This document shows positions 35,701 to 46,030 of a DNA stretch of 64,000 bases, piece after piece (positions within the stretch are counted from its first letter, which is position 1; every line of letters begins with the position of its first letter). Made by a program: the position numbers and the translations under genes. Origin of the DNA: Tachypleus tridentatus. Its lineage: Eukaryota; Arthropoda; Merostomata; Xiphosura; Limulidae. The stretch is from positions 142,406,127-142,470,126 of the forward strand of contig NC_134833.1 of the NCBI RefSeq assembly GCF_004210375.1. Reading direction: 5' to 3'. The notes beneath the pieces were generated by a model. It worked only from the letters and a program-made list of their open reading frames with translations. It was not told the origin of the DNA and did not search any database.

Positions 35701-38386
35701 AAAAAGGATATCTTCGTCATGATTATTAACATAATAAATGTTATTGGTAAAAACTGCAAACAAAAACAGTACAATAAAATTAGATATTTATCAATAGGTT
35801 ACACAGAAAAACTTACTAATGAGCAGTATATGTGTCTTAATTACATTTACTGCAATTTTTCAAAGAAAATGTCATCAAAACTTAGGCTTTGTAGTGAAAG
35901 TCTCCAGTTATTGATTACAATTAAAGAGAAGCTGAAATGTTGATTCAGCTTTTACAGCTTTCCACAAAAGTATATTTCCAACATCACACAACATAATCTA
36001 TTCACCCACACAGACTTAGCCTGGGAAATCCTCTATCCCAGGACCTAGCCATACTCTCTCTCTAAGTAACAACAAGTAATACATTTTTACCCTAACTAAC
36101 ATACTTCGGGTTCAATTCCAAGAATAAACAATTTCTATATATACCTACAGAACATCCGAGGACATTAAAATTTCCTGGTGAAAATAAAAGTAATTACACA
36201 ATTAACTTTCTGAATATTGCCAACACCCAACCATTTCATAATTTCAGTAAAGGTAAAACAAAGATACACAGCGTTTGTTTTTAAATTTTGCGAAAAGCTA
36301 CTTGAGGGCTATTTGCGCTAGTTATCCCTAATTTAGCAGCGTAAGACTAAAGGGAAGGCAGCTAGTCATCACCACCCACCACCAATTCTTGGGCTGCTCT
36401 TTTACAAACAGTGGGATTGACTGTCACATAATAATGCCCCTATGGCTGAAAGGGTGAGCATGTTTTGTGACAGGAATTTGAACCCGCAACCCTCAGATTA
36501 CGAATCGATGCCTTAAGCCACCTGGCCATACACATAGTGAAAACTATGTTAATGAGGCTTTCCAGTCATATAAAATACTAAAAATCTAGAGATGTTACAA
36601 GGTCTAATGCTTTTAACTTACACAGTTTACACCAGTGATAATTACATACTTAACCAAATGTTTTACAGGCCCTAACTAGTTCCCTGTTACAAAAGTTCAC
36701 AAAATAAAAAGTCATTTTTATTATAGTGGATTATAACCCTGATCAACTCAATATCACTGAAAACAATACACAAAAAATAGCATAACAAAATAATCACTGA
36801 AAAAATTTCATTCATGGATAACTTAAAAGGAGGACTTACAGGAATAGAGTAAAGATTAACACATAAATATAATATAAATATCCATACAAGATTTATGTTA
36901 TCCCAGAAACAAAAATAAAACAAATACTCATAAAAACTGTATCATAAACCTCTATAACAAAGAATCACATACAAAATACAGTACAACTGATTTCTGTACA
37001 GGTGAAATTGGACATAAGACATCACTACTTAAAAAAATACTCACCAGTAAAGATAAAAGTGATATTTGTGCAAAAGCTTGTGTTCAGTGCTTAATATAAA
37101 ATTAAGTACCACAATATTTAACTCCACACAAGGTCTTGTTTCATATATGTAAAAGTCAAAGAAATTTTTACCGATATATTTTTATTGATTTAAAAAATTG
37201 TGTAACCTAGTTACTTTGGATAACAAGTGACTAAAGACAGTTTTTAAGACTACAGCTGACAAACATTTCTGTACTTTGGAATAGGAGGAGAGATTAAGAA
37301 GTCTAGCAATAATTTCTATAGAAGAAGAAAGGGTCAGAGAAATTAATAAGGATAAATTTAAATAAAAAAGAATGTTGCCATGTCAAAAACTCAAAGTTCT
37401 ATTTACTAATGATAAATCTATTTTTTATTCTGAATTATAAAAAAACCATTCAAGTCTTGTAAAGTACAGAAAAACAAAACTATTTATATATATAATAAAA
37501 TTCAGTGCTGTCCTTAGTGTTTACACATATATATTATTATGATTATTACTACTAAACCATTTTTCACATTTTTCTTTAGATAAAATACCAAGTTTTGAAT
37601 TCAATATAAGTAAACTTAAATGATTATGAGTATACTCTAGATGGAAATAACAGTAATGTTGTGATGGAAAAAAAAAAATGATGTTGTTGAAATGGTTGAT
37701 TCGCCTCCTAAGTCATCCAAGCAATGTATAATTGCTAGTGGTAGAGCAAATAGGATTTTAGGTTGTATCTACAAAAATACTGAAGTCTAAAGAGGTTATA
37801 ATTTCACTGTATTATGTATAGATTGTTTGTCAGGTCACATTTGGAGTACTGTGTTCAATTTTCAGCTTGGTATGTTAAAAAGTGCACTGAATTGAGAGAA
37901 AGGATTCAGAGGAAGCTACTAGATAGAAAGACTGTCACACAATGTCATATTAAGATTTCTGAAGTGGCTTTCTATTAAACAAAAAAAGATGTAGAGGGGA
38001 TTTGATGGAGGTGTGTAAGATCGTTAAGTGAATTGATAATGTTAATACATCATCTTTTTCTCGTACTAAATGGTGAGAATGATAAAACTAGGGGTCACAA
38101 ACATTAATTTTGGCAGGGTACGACTACAAGTAATCTTCAACAAAGACAACTTTATTTTTCTAACAGGGTAGTACTAGTTTACCTTCAGATATTGTGAATG
38201 TAGTTAATTTAAACAAAAACTGAGCAATATTTGGATGAAGCGGGCTGACTTTTGAGTGTTTTATTTTTAAAATTCGTATATACTTACCGTCGTTGTTGTT
38301 GAACCTTCTGTTCCATTTCCTACAGATAAGATATTGCTGGCTCCTGTATACTGTATTGATTCTGGGGCACTTTCATTCGTATACAT
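29317..38386 (-). CDS. kay: Fos-family bZIP transcription factor (kayak orthologue), complete coding region
   Basis: Fos pairs with Jun through a leucine zipper to form AP-1, which binds TGAGTCA and activates stress, wound and growth genes in the nucleus. Four coding exons join in phase 0: 38288-38386, 31546-31908, 30954-31061 and 29317-29772, giving 341 residues and a stop. Residues 1-33 are encoded by exon 1. Exon 2 holds an acidic/Ser-rich region with IKQEEDPEW and HSQSTCNSF. The basic region [16 protein letters not shown] (residues about 167-182) follows, with the invariant Asn and Arg of bZIP proteins. The zipper runs from LDHTNNL through [19 protein letters not shown] to [14 protein letters not shown]. 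The tail is Ser/Pro-rich and ends KLVSL, compared with TLLAL in vertebrate Fos. Intron 1 (6.4 kb) holds LINE and SINE debris. Likely immediate-early regulation, judged from the upstream CArG, CRE and AP-1 sites. Confidence 0.95.
29773..30953. other. FOS intron 3
   Basis: 1.18-kb GT-AG intron; no repeats recognised. Confidence 0.85.
30954..31061 (-). CDS. kay: FOS exon 3: basic DNA-binding region
   Basis: Encodes [18 protein letters not shown] and then [18 protein letters not shown], 36 codons, phase 0 at both ends. EEEERRR plus RRERNK and AAARCR is diagnostic of Fos. The exon boundary just after NNLLK lies within the start of the zipper, as in other Fos genes. Confidence 0.96.
31546..31908 (-). 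CDS. kay: FOS exon 2: N-terminal regulatory region
   Basis: 121 codons, phase 0 at both ends, from [18 protein letters not shown] to GGRRPKNEK. Contains [16 protein letters not shown] and a Ser/Pro cluster (SLSMSPPP) likely to be phosphorylated. It is homologous over its last 80 codons to the plus-strand exon at 54103-54342. A (CA)n/(TA)n run lies just below it at 31481-31507. Confidence 0.94.
31909..33290. other. FOS intron 1, proximal part
   Basis: AT-rich intron; no exon or element recognised up to the LINE remnant. Confidence 0.7.
33290..34760 (-). mobile_element. CR1-like LINE fragment (ORF1 plus endonuclease), decayed
   Basis: Read on the minus strand in broken frames. First comes a coil-like ORF1 segment ([20 protein letters not shown], about 34580). 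Then an esterase-like HTLFF...NND...[15 protein letters not shown] (about 34030-34140). Last is an apurinic-type endonuclease start ([15 protein letters not shown], about 33700). [19 protein letters not shown] and LTMGDLNC follow (about 33370-33490), corresponding to the MGDFN core. The reverse transcriptase is missing. It lies inside FOS intron 1 on the same strand. Confidence 0.65.
34770..36265. other. FOS intron 1, middle part
   Basis: AT-rich; possible further LINE 5' decay but nothing that can be aligned. Short frames such as 35719-35943 are not supported. Confidence 0.4.
36270..36530 (-). mobile_element. SINE-A copy in FOS intron 1
   Basis: Diverged minus-strand copy from GTTTGTTTTTAAATTTTGCG to CCACCTGGCCATAC. 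Confidence 0.85.
36536..37685. other. FOS intron 1, distal part
   Basis: No feature seen beyond AT-rich runs. Confidence 0.6.
37685..38265 (+). mobile_element. LINE 3' end (reverse-transcriptase C-terminal region), decayed
   Basis: Plus-strand frames show [18 protein letters not shown], then a segment like the [11 protein letters not shown] region of CR1/jockey-type RTs. A KxKRGDLxEVxKI-like stretch, TRGH and a YLDE end follow. Stops and frameshifts abound. It is antisense to FOS, 20 bp before exon 1, so it lies just inside intron 1. Confidence 0.72.
38288..38386 (-). CDS. kay: FOS exon 1 coding part (start codon)
   Basis: Encodes [18 protein letters not shown] through EGSTTTT, 33 codons, ending at donor GTAAGT. 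The start is chosen as the first ATG in the frame that joins exon 2 in phase 0. Confidence 0.88.
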
Positions 38387-38751
38387 ATTTGAGAATACTT
38401 ATATTCGGTTTCTTAAACACTACCGTGCTGATACTGATATTGAGCTTTTTGCTACGATGACAGAAAAACAATGAAGAAATCCAAATCTCTGGAGTGAAGT
38501 TAATAACAAACTGTTACACAGATAACATAAAGTTTTACACACTCGAATCAACCAACAAAAACAGGGCTCCAGAGGCTTAAGTGAAATCAACGATTATCAG
38601 CTGTGACAAATTTTACTTTATCTTACATTCACGAGTGCGTGTTTCTTATACTGTATAATAGATTCTACCTGTATCTTCTTAGAAATTCGTAACTTTAGAT
38701 ATTTGTCCTTTAACTACCCGAACTATTTTATTTAGACCCACAAACGTCCCA

Positions 38752-38758
38752 TGAGTCA
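38752..38758. promoter_or_regulatory. AP-1 site TGAGTCA
   Basis: Perfect TRE/AP-1 heptamer 366 bp upstream of the FOS start codon. It could allow autoregulation by Fos-Jun dimers. Confidence 0.5.
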
Positions 38759-38824
38759 TCTCACATACACGAAACTCGAGGGAAGCCCTTTCGGTTTTCA
38801 ACGGTAGTTCGGTTTTACAATGGA

Positions 38825-38832
38825 TGACATCA
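38825..38832. promoter_or_regulatory. CRE-like site TGACATCA
   Basis: One mismatch to the TGACGTCA octamer bound by CREB/ATF factors; 439 bp upstream of the FOS start codon. Confidence 0.35.
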
Positions 38833-38907
38833 TACCATAATGGCAGAATACCAGGAAGAAGTTTGACGCCACCCACTGTCACATGACTAAATTACTACGA
38901 ATGAGTG

Positions 38908-38915
38908 TGACGTCT
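38908..38915. promoter_or_regulatory. CRE-like site TGACGTCT
   Basis: One mismatch to the CREB/ATF octamer, with an intact TGACG half-site; 522 bp upstream of the FOS start codon. Confidence 0.4.
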
Positions 38916-39096
38916 GTTTCTGATTTTCTAACCAAACATTTTTTTTTGTTTTTAAATTTAACATTGAACTATAAATTATACTTGTACTTAAGCTACTAAA
39001 TGTTTCTTCCAAAATGTAAAAACTGAAGTAACCTGAAGCAAAACGGTATATTATTTTCATTACATACAAAGTTCGGAAATTATCGGTATGTGCATG

Positions 39097-39110
39097 ACTT
39101 CCATATATGG
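39097..39110. promoter_or_regulatory. CArG box with overlapping ETS core (serum-response-like element)
   Basis: CCATATATGG at 39101-39110 is a perfect CC(A/T)6GG. ACTTCC at 39097-39102 is the reverse of an ETS GGAAGT core that overlaps its edge, the arrangement used by SRF with ternary-complex factors at vertebrate FOS. It lies 715 bp upstream of the start codon. Confidence 0.55.
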
Positions 39111-39115
39111 AAAGC

Positions 39116-40122
39116 TCAATATTCACTGTACGTGCTTTGAAAATGATCCAATCCTAAAGCAACCTGATAAAATTTGTTTGTTGTGTAAGATAAATCTTGG
39201 CAGTAAAAACAACCTTTACTATCTAAACTATAATTAAAATATTTTTTATTCCAGCCAACGTTTTGCCTTGAGGCTTCAAAATGGTTAGTAATATAATAAC
39301 TCTTTTATGTGAAAACATATTTAAACTGCTTTTGGTGTTCTACTATTTGAGACGCTCGTAACGTGTTAGTAACAGTCTAGAATGTTATAGTTGTTTCACA
39401 AGTGTTCTAATAACTAACATATAAGTCAGTTGTTATTTAGTAACACTTCATTTGTCTGTGTCGCTTAGCAACAAAACTATAACCCAAAATCATTATCTTA
39501 AATCTAACCTATATAAAAGCCAGTGTGTGTCACGTTACGCTTGATTTCTCAAAATAGGAGTCATAAGAGTTAAAATGCATTTATTCAGATAGAATAATAC
39601 GAACACTATCTGCTCATTACAATTTTTAGTGACGGGGTTGCGTTATGGCTGTGAGGAAGGGGTGCCATGAAACCTTATAAGTGTAGTGAGCATTGGTGTA
39701 ATAAGTCTAAAGTTAAGACGTAGCATTGGGATCACCTAGCTTAGAACCAAGTGCATAACATTTAAAATAAAAATAAAAATATCGATTAAATTTGAAACTT
39801 AAATGATTTGCTAATTAATATATTTGATCTTATATCACTAATGTTTTCAATAAAACAAACCTCTTTAATCAACAGAAATTGTATGTTAAGAAGTCATATA
39901 TGTTTTCTAACAACATGGCATAAAAGTCATTGTTGAAACGAAGTGATGCAAAAAGCATTGGCTTTTGAATATATTATAAGTTGTAAATCTAACTGATTTT
40001 TACCAATAATTATTTTATGAATTGACAATGTTATTGGCTCACAATGGAACTTACCGACGTTTGATTCCCTCATCTGCACTTTTCTGCCTCTTTGTTGGTG
40101 AAACTTGATTTCGTATAATTTA
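39116..40122. other. Intergenic stretch upstream of FOS
   Basis: No gene or known repeat recognised. A 70-codon minus-strand frame at 39927-40139 partly overlaps a SINE head and is not supported. Confidence 0.5.
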
Positions 40123-40391
40123 AGGCCTGGCATGGCCAAGCGCGTAAGGCGTGCGACTCGTAATCCGAGGGTCGCGGGTTCGCGCCCGCGTCGCGCTAAA
40201 CATGCTCGCCCTCCCAGCCGTGGGGGTGTATAATGTTACGGTCAATCCCACTATTCGTTGGTAAAAGAGTAGCCCAAGAGTTGGTGGTGATGACTAGCTG
40301 CCTTCCCTCTAGTCTTACACTGCTAAATTAGGGACGGCTAGCACAGATAGCCCTCGAGTAGCTTTGTGCGAAATTCAAAAACAACAAAAAA
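40123..40391 (+). mobile_element. SINE-A copy (GCGCCCGCGTCGCGC subtype)
   Basis: Full-length copy. Its head reads TTCGCGCCCGCGTCGCGC and its body GGGGTGTATAATG, variants shared with the internally deleted copy at 57050. Confidence 0.9.
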
Positions 40392-40639
40392 CGTAAAATT
40401 TATTTATTTTAATTAACTATGAAATGTAACGTTATGGTATAGTATGGGGTGTACTTACCGCGTTATTTTTATTTTTGACGAGCTTGTGTTTACATGATAC
40501 TTCAAACGTTCACAGAAACTGGTTTGGATTGTACTTTTTCACATCTTTTAGTTTACGCATATATAATACTTAGCTTGACGTAGACATATAGAAGTTCTTG
40601 GCGTTTTTAGAAACATTAAAGCTAGAGATGAGTGACTAT

Positions 40640-41985
40640 AATTTGTATATTTTCATGGGTGCCTGCAGGAAATGGAAAGAGGGTGCATATTTTATAGACT
40701 ACATGTTTCATAAGGCATTTTTATCCAACACCATTTTTGTTTTGCTTTTTAGCATAACATTATTTTATGTTACATTTTGTTTTTCAGTATATGGAACGAG
40801 CTATTTTTTCTTTCAGTGTTTTACTCGATTATTGTGTTTTGTTGATCGTCAGTTAGCATTGTTTAATGACTTTACGAATTTTAGTTGTGATTGTGATGTT
40901 TGTGAAAGAAATGTTTGCTGTAAGATTGTTTTATTTTGGGGGTTTGTTGTTGTGGTGGTTATTTGATGTCTGTTTTTCTTATTTTATCAATGTAATTTTC
41001 GGGGTAATCATTTCGTCATAAGTGCTCGTTTCTGTACTGTTTGAATGGCATTAGGCGTGGAACAATTTCGATATATATTCTTCATTTATTTTATTGTACC
41101 CTGTTTGATTGATGAGATATGTAATAGAGAAATACCAGATTCTTACATATTTTGTTAGAAATAGAACTCCGTATTCGTTCTGTCTTGAACTTTTATGGCT
41201 GTAATGTCTGGTCATGGTATGAACATGTTTGATGGGTGGAAATTGTTTAGGAATTGGTAAAGCAGTTGTAATGCATTTTTTTTTTCCATGATTCCATATA
41301 CCAAATGTGTTATCGATGTATCTGTACCACACTTCTGGAGTTAAACCTATTTTGTTTCTATACGAATCAAGTGTATACATGAATATTTCTACAAATGTGA
41401 CTGCTGGTCTGTTACCAGAGCCCGCCATGGCCAAGCGTGTTAAGGTGTTTGACTCGTAATCCGAGAATCGCGGAATCAAATCCCGGTCGCACCAAACATG
41501 CTCGTCCTTTCAGCCGTGGGAGCGTTATCATGTGACGGTCAATCCCACTATTCGTTGGTAAAAGAGTAGCACAAGAGTTGGCGGTGGGTGGTGATGACTA
41601 GCTGCCTTCCCTCTAGTCTTACACTACTAAATTAGGGACGGCTAGCGCAGATAGCGCTCGAGTAGCTTTGCGCGAAATTCAAAACAAAACAACAACAATG
41701 GTCTGTTACCTATTGCTACTTCTTTCTTTTGTTTGTACAAAGTATCTTCTATCTTTATAATAGCTATTAAACAGGAAACAATCATTGTGCTGACATTTTT
41801 AAAGGTTGTGTTTGCTAGAAAAATGTATTCTTTAATTAATTATACTGTCTGTGTCTTTTTTATGGGTATTGATGGGTACGAGACGATAGCGGTTAATAAA
41901 ATTGATTCGTCATATATTATTCAGGTTGGAGAGTCTATTTTAACTAAGTGTATTTTGTTTATACTGTTTAAGTGTGATGTAGCGC
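40640..41985 (-). mobile_element. Penelope-like element reverse transcriptase, decayed, split by a SINE
   Basis: The minus strand reads FNSYYKDRRYFVQTKE (41711-41790), then across the SINE GNRPAVTFVEIFMYTLD and VWYRYIDNTFGIWNHG (about 41260-41400). These match the TYFxFxGxxYxQ, GSPVSP and YVDDTFVIW motifs of Penelope-type RT; the catalytic YVDD has become YIDN. VVYKIC near 40680 resembles the GVYKIPC start of the GIY-YIG endonuclease. Stops and frameshifts are frequent, so it is inactive. Confidence 0.75.
41417..41698 (+). mobile_element. SINE-A inserted in the Penelope-like RT, 12-bp target duplication
   Basis: Full-length copy flanked by TGGTCTGTTACC at 41405-41416 and 41699-41710. Its removal rejoins the RT motif GxxxGxxP of the host element. 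Confidence 0.93.
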
Positions 41986-41987
41986 AC

Positions 41988-42093
41988 ATTACCCTCCAAT
42001 TGCACAGCGGTATGTCTTCAGTCTTGCACGGCGAGAAATCGTGTTTCGACACTCGTGGTGGACAGTAGCTTTGTACTTAATTCTAAACAAACA
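41988..42093 (+). mobile_element. SINE-B copy
   Basis: Short family of about 110 bp. Elements: a head like GCACAGCGGTATGTCT, then a GTTTCGACACTCGTGGTGG box and a TTGTACTTAATTCTAAACAA tail. Probably tRNA-related, judged from the GGTTTCGAT-like B box. Confidence 0.7.
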
Positions 42094-42249
42094 AAATTTT
42101 AAATATGGTTTTAACAACAAATTCAATATACATCATGTCTGAGAAGAATGTTGAACCGTTTTTAATGTGATCATTCAGTGATACAGAAAATGCTTCTACA
42201 CGACAAAAATGTTGGAATGTGCTCTAATTCGCAGATTGTATGCTGCCTT

Positions 42250-42745
42250 GTATTTAAACGACTGATAATATCTCATTTAGATTACAGTACAAAGTGTATT
42301 CACAGCAGACATAAGTATTTTTACGAAGACATTAATAAACTTCAGTGGCGAAAAATTTGACGTGTGATAGGCGAAGAAAGAAAAATGCATAGCAAGCTAA
42401 CTCCATGTTAAATGAATGTACCTACATAAATTCAATTTTACTTTTCTAGTCGTGAACCCTCGATAAGATATCAAGGAAGTTCCAGACTCCAGACAAGATA
42501 TAGGACTTTATTGTTAGTAAACTTGTAAAGCTCTTGTACATAAATTATTATTTGTAATAGCTGTTATTGTATGTGTATTAAAATATACTTGTATAAAAAA
42601 AAGAAACTGTGCGTATCGTTCTTGATAGCAAATTAAATTGGATACATATCGACATTTATTTAACTTCTAAATCTAAATTATAATTTAACTCAGTTTAAAG
42701 CTATTGGAAATTGTAATATCTAACATGATAAATTGGGGACTAATG
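42250..42745 (+). repeat. Putative 5' LTR of the gypsy-type element
   Basis: Aligns with the reverse complement of 49720-50170. Shared stretches include TCGATAAGATATCAAGGA, TTGTACATAAAT and ATTATTTGTAATA, plus TATTAAAATATA. It precedes a tRNA-primer-like site (TGGGGACTAATGTCCAAGAT at 42734-42753) and gag. The 5' boundary is uncertain. Confidence 0.65.
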
Positions 42746-42769
42746 TCCAAGATCTATATCATACTTTCT

Positions 42770-43920
42770 GGATGATTTTTTTTTGAATTACCATTTCTCG
42801 AACAACAAAACAAATATAACAAAAGTGAATTGCTCGAAATTGTCAAAGTTTTAGAACTAGAGGCTAAAAATAATGAGAAAAAAATGAAATGAAAACGTAG
42901 TATTCAAATACTAGTCGATGATTATTTGTGTTTGAGTGATAAAGATGAGTTGGAAATCCAGTTAAAATGCAAACAAATCGAGCTTGAAGAAACTTGTTTC
43001 AAAGCCAAGAAAGAACAAGCTCGTATCAAAGCTTAAACAATTAAGTTGAAAGAAATGGAAATTAGATAATCCAGGGCAAAATGACAACGTCCAACTTAAT
43101 CAATATGTTAAAGTACCATCATCAATGAAAATGAAGTTGATAAATATTTTAAAAAGTTGCCCAAACAATGGAATGGCCCACCGAAAAGTGGCCATTAGTG
43201 TTGCAAAGTGTTTTAACTTATAAAACACTTGTAAGAATTAAGACAAGGTTAAAGCAACTATTCTCAAAACATACTATTAGCACAAGTAGCTCATCGTTAA
43301 AATGTTCAAGGTTATCGTAAGCGAGATAATCAAACTTGTATGGAATTTGTTCATAAAAAAAGAGGTTGGTTTACTTTGACTGAAGGTTTGATTCCGTGCA
43401 TATTGGCAACAGTTTCGATAAACAAAGAGATGAAATAAAAACACTATAACAGAGATGCTTTCGAAAGGTGGACCCGTCTTCTTCAAGGGCAGAAGGGAAC
43501 CTTTCGAAAGTGCTCGGGCTTTAGGGTTTTCATTCTATCAAGACTTCTTGAACCTACGTGTTTTTCTAAGATCACGGATAAACTAACAAATTATGTCTAA
43601 TTGAGAAATTTAAATGCTACACAAGTGAAGACCTCAAAACTCACTTGGATGAAAAGAAAGTTAAAACGCTAGAGGGAGCAGCTTCTCTTTCCTATAATTA
43701 CACTTTAACACATAAAACAACTTTTCATGAAAAGAAATTACTTCCATCTCAGAACAAAAGCCTGTATCTGTTCTATTCACTTAAGCTGAAGATTCCTATT
43801 TTAAGTTCCAGTTCCTGTGGTTCAAATTCCTTTCACTATTAGGATAAAACTTCATCAAACCCATCAAGGCCTGTCTGCCATTTTTGTAAAAACCTGTTCA
43901 TGTTATGTTTGATTGATAGA
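42770..43920 (+). pseudogene. gag remnant of the gypsy-type element
   Basis: Broken frames give DELEIQLKCKQIELEE (coil), KYFKKLPKQWNGPPKSG followed by LQSVLTYKTLV (capsid), then KKVKTLEGAASLSYNYTLTH. A zinc-knuckle trace CLPF...KPVHVMFD lies at about 43870-43910. Confidence 0.65.
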
Positions 43921-44020
43921 GTTTGAAAAAGAAATGGAAGTAGCACCCAATGTGTTCATGTCTACGTATGAACATAGTATCACCAGACGACTCGTTGTTG
44001 TTCATTCAGCCACTGTAGTC

Positions 44021-44133
44021 TGTCTGTTTGTTTGTAATTAAGCAGAAAGTTACACAATGGGCTATCTGTGCTCTGCCCGCCACGAGTATCGAAACCCGGT
44101 TTTCGCGTTGTAACTTCCACAGACGTACCATTG
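44021..44133 (-). mobile_element. SINE-B inserted in the gypsy-type element
   Basis: Minus-strand copy: TGTTTGTAATTAAGCAGAAA, then GGGCTATCTGTGCTCTGCCC, CGAAACCCGG and GTATCACTGGGAG. It lies between the gag and protease remnants. Confidence 0.75.
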
Positions 44134-44470
44134 TATCACTGGGAGAATCTCATGTAGTCAGGAAGGAATTTAGACATTTTTTGTCTGTTGGTTCTATGTC
44201 TTTGACAAATGACACTGTTAACTTCATACCCACACGTATTCTACGTAATACTGGGGGCAAATCGTTCATTGTTGTTAGAAAGTATATAGCTCTTGTATTC
44301 TAGTTCTGCTAATGGTGAGTCTGTTATTATTCAGGGTGTTGAGGGTGGCTTTGTTAATGTTCCACTTCTTAAGATTTATTTAGCATCAGACCTACTCTCG
44401 GGGCCAGCTGGGGCTGGAGTAAGATCTATTCTGCCAGTTAAGAGTGTATCATTATTTTAGGAAACGATTG
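44134..44470 (+). pseudogene. Aspartic protease remnant of the gypsy-type element
   Basis: FRHFLSVGSMSL and ILRNTGGKSFIVV are seen; the expected catalytic DTG is NTG here. GVEGGFVNVP-like, VRSILPVK and ILGND-like segments follow in shifted frames. Confidence 0.65.
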
Positions 44471-44929
44471 TTGTCAAATCCAAAGCAGTTAGTGAGCAGA
44501 TCAATTTTTCATCTAAGGATGATGTAGTTGATGAGAATCCAAATGTTTTCCGTCGTGCACTGTGACTTGAACTGAAGTTAAAAAATGAACTCAAAACAAA
44601 TGATAGACGCTTATTCAGAAGATGATATTATAGGTTTTTCTTAGAAAAGTTTTGGATCTGCTGGGGATTTTGTAAGTAATGGTCTTGCTCTGTGAGTGAC
44701 ATTAATGGACGTATGGGATCTAGTTCACTTGGTGATGTTCCTTTTGCTAAAAGTAAACTAACTGCTGATCAAGAAAAGGATTTGCAGATATCTTTACTAT
44801 TTAAATAAACACTTTTGAAAGACGAACTGAAGAAAGGTCCAACTGGTTGTTTTTAAAAAATGGTGTAGTTATGAGGAAATGAAGTCTCTCAATGAGTCAG
44901 CTACAGAGGATTGGATTATTTATAAAATT

Positions 44930-45725
44930 GTTGTTTTTAAAGTATTTTGTGATGAAATATTGAGAGTTGTCCATAAACGTCCAATTAGAAGTCATTAAAG
45001 TGTTTACAAGATATGTGACAAAATTATGAATAATTTCTTTTGTCTAAAAATTAGGAAAAATGTTTCTCAGTTTTCTAAATCTTGTCATACCTGTCTGTTG
45101 GTCAGAAAACCTTACCAGAAATTCCAGTTGTTCCTTTGAAACCTGTCTCAGCTTTCGAAGAACTACTCAGTCGGATGATTGCGGATTTTGTTGTACTTTA
45201 TTATCAAAAATTCAATTAGGAAGCCAGTATTTATTGACTATCATGTGCACATCCACTTGATTTCCTGAAGCCATTCCTTTTAGAAACATTTCAGCTCCAA
45301 AATTTTTTAAAGCTTTGATTAATTTATTTATATTTGTTGGTTGGTCCAAAGAAATTTAATCTCATCAGGGATCAATTTTTTTTTATCTGGGTTGTTCCAA
45401 TAGGTCGTTTACCAGCTCGGTGCTAAACAGATCAAATTTAGTGCAAATCATCAAATTCTATATCTGGGTTGTTTCAACAAGTTGTTTATCAATTTGGTGC
45501 AAAACTTTGTATATTATCCAGAATTGCAAAGTGCTCTTGAAAAGTCCCATTCTACTGTGAAAAATATGATGCATTCGTACCGTCTCGATAATTTGAAAGA
45601 TTGGGATAAAGAAGATACTTTATTATTATTTGTCTTTCGTGAGTCTGTTCATGAATCGTTAGAATTTAGCTCGTTTCATTTAGTGTTTGGCCATTCAGTG
45701 CATGTAAGTACAGGAAGTTTGTAAC
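44930..45725 (+). pseudogene. Integrase remnant of the gypsy-type element
   Basis: The zinc-binding HHCC domain shows VVHKRPIRSH and SKSCHTCLLVRKPY. The catalytic core keeps RMIADFV (first Asp), IRDQ (second Asp) and PELQSALEKSHSTVKNMMHS (Glu), then SFHLVFGHSV. The 45482-45724 segment is open for 80 codons; earlier parts contain stops. Confidence 0.78.
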
Positions 45726-45729
45726 AATG

Positions 45730-46030
45730 TTGTTGACATCACTGTACCATTAACAAACCTACTGACGAAAAAATCAAAATTTCAAATGGTGTGAACCATG
45801 TCAATCTGCTTTTGAAAAGGTCGACTCTTTACTATCCACTTACTCTGTGTTCATGAAACCTGATTTTATAAGCTTTTTTCATTGGCTATTGATCCCAGAA
45901 ATCGTGGTGCTGGTGCCATTTTACTCCAATCAGATGACAAAGATATTGGACACCCGTTTGTTATATTTCTAAAAAAAAATAATTGCCACAAAAGGAATTC
46001 TTCCACTGTGAAAAATGAAATATTTGGTTC
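45730..46030 (+). pseudogene. RT C-terminal edge and RNase H remnant, downstream of integrase
   Basis: Frames show TVPLTNLLTKK, FKWCEPCQSAFEKVDSLL and PRNRGAGAILLQSDDKDIGH, then CHKRNSSTVKNEI. These are the thumb and RNase H start of gypsy elements (pattern F-W-C-AF, DAS-GAGAVL, QRNYST-E). The catalytic DAS appears altered (PRN). Confidence 0.75.

Larger units (their letters stand above)
38387..39115 (-). promoter_or_regulatory. FOS 5' UTR and immediate-early-type promoter
   Basis: Within 730 bp upstream of the FOS start lie an AP-1 site, two CRE-like sites and a CArG box with an ETS core (each listed). A possible TATA-like TATAAG on the minus strand is at 38645-38650. The same combination controls vertebrate FOS. 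Sites are seen; use is inferred. Confidence 0.5.
42246..46030 (+). mobile_element. Ty3/gypsy-type LTR retrotransposon, decayed, Gmr1-like domain order
   Basis: Order seen on the plus strand: LTR, primer site, gag, protease, integrase, then the RT C-terminal edge and RNase H. Integrase before RNase H is the opposite of ordinary gypsy elements and matches the described Gmr1 group. Most of RT and the 3' LTR are absent. Multiple stops and frameshifts, plus a SINE-B at 44021-44133, make it inactive. Confidence 0.75.

Noticed and set aside
41051-41479. 142-codon minus-strand frame as a free-standing gene
   Set aside because: Its first about 20 codons come from the SINE insertion and the rest is the Penelope-like RT with a damaged active site.
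42178-42420. Short frame with SHLDY and EDINKLQ resembling the C-terminal part of a LINE reverse transcriptase
   Set aside because: Much of the region aligns at DNA level with the reverse complement of 49.8-50.2 kb, which behaves as an LTR with a primer site; the protein resemblance is weak.
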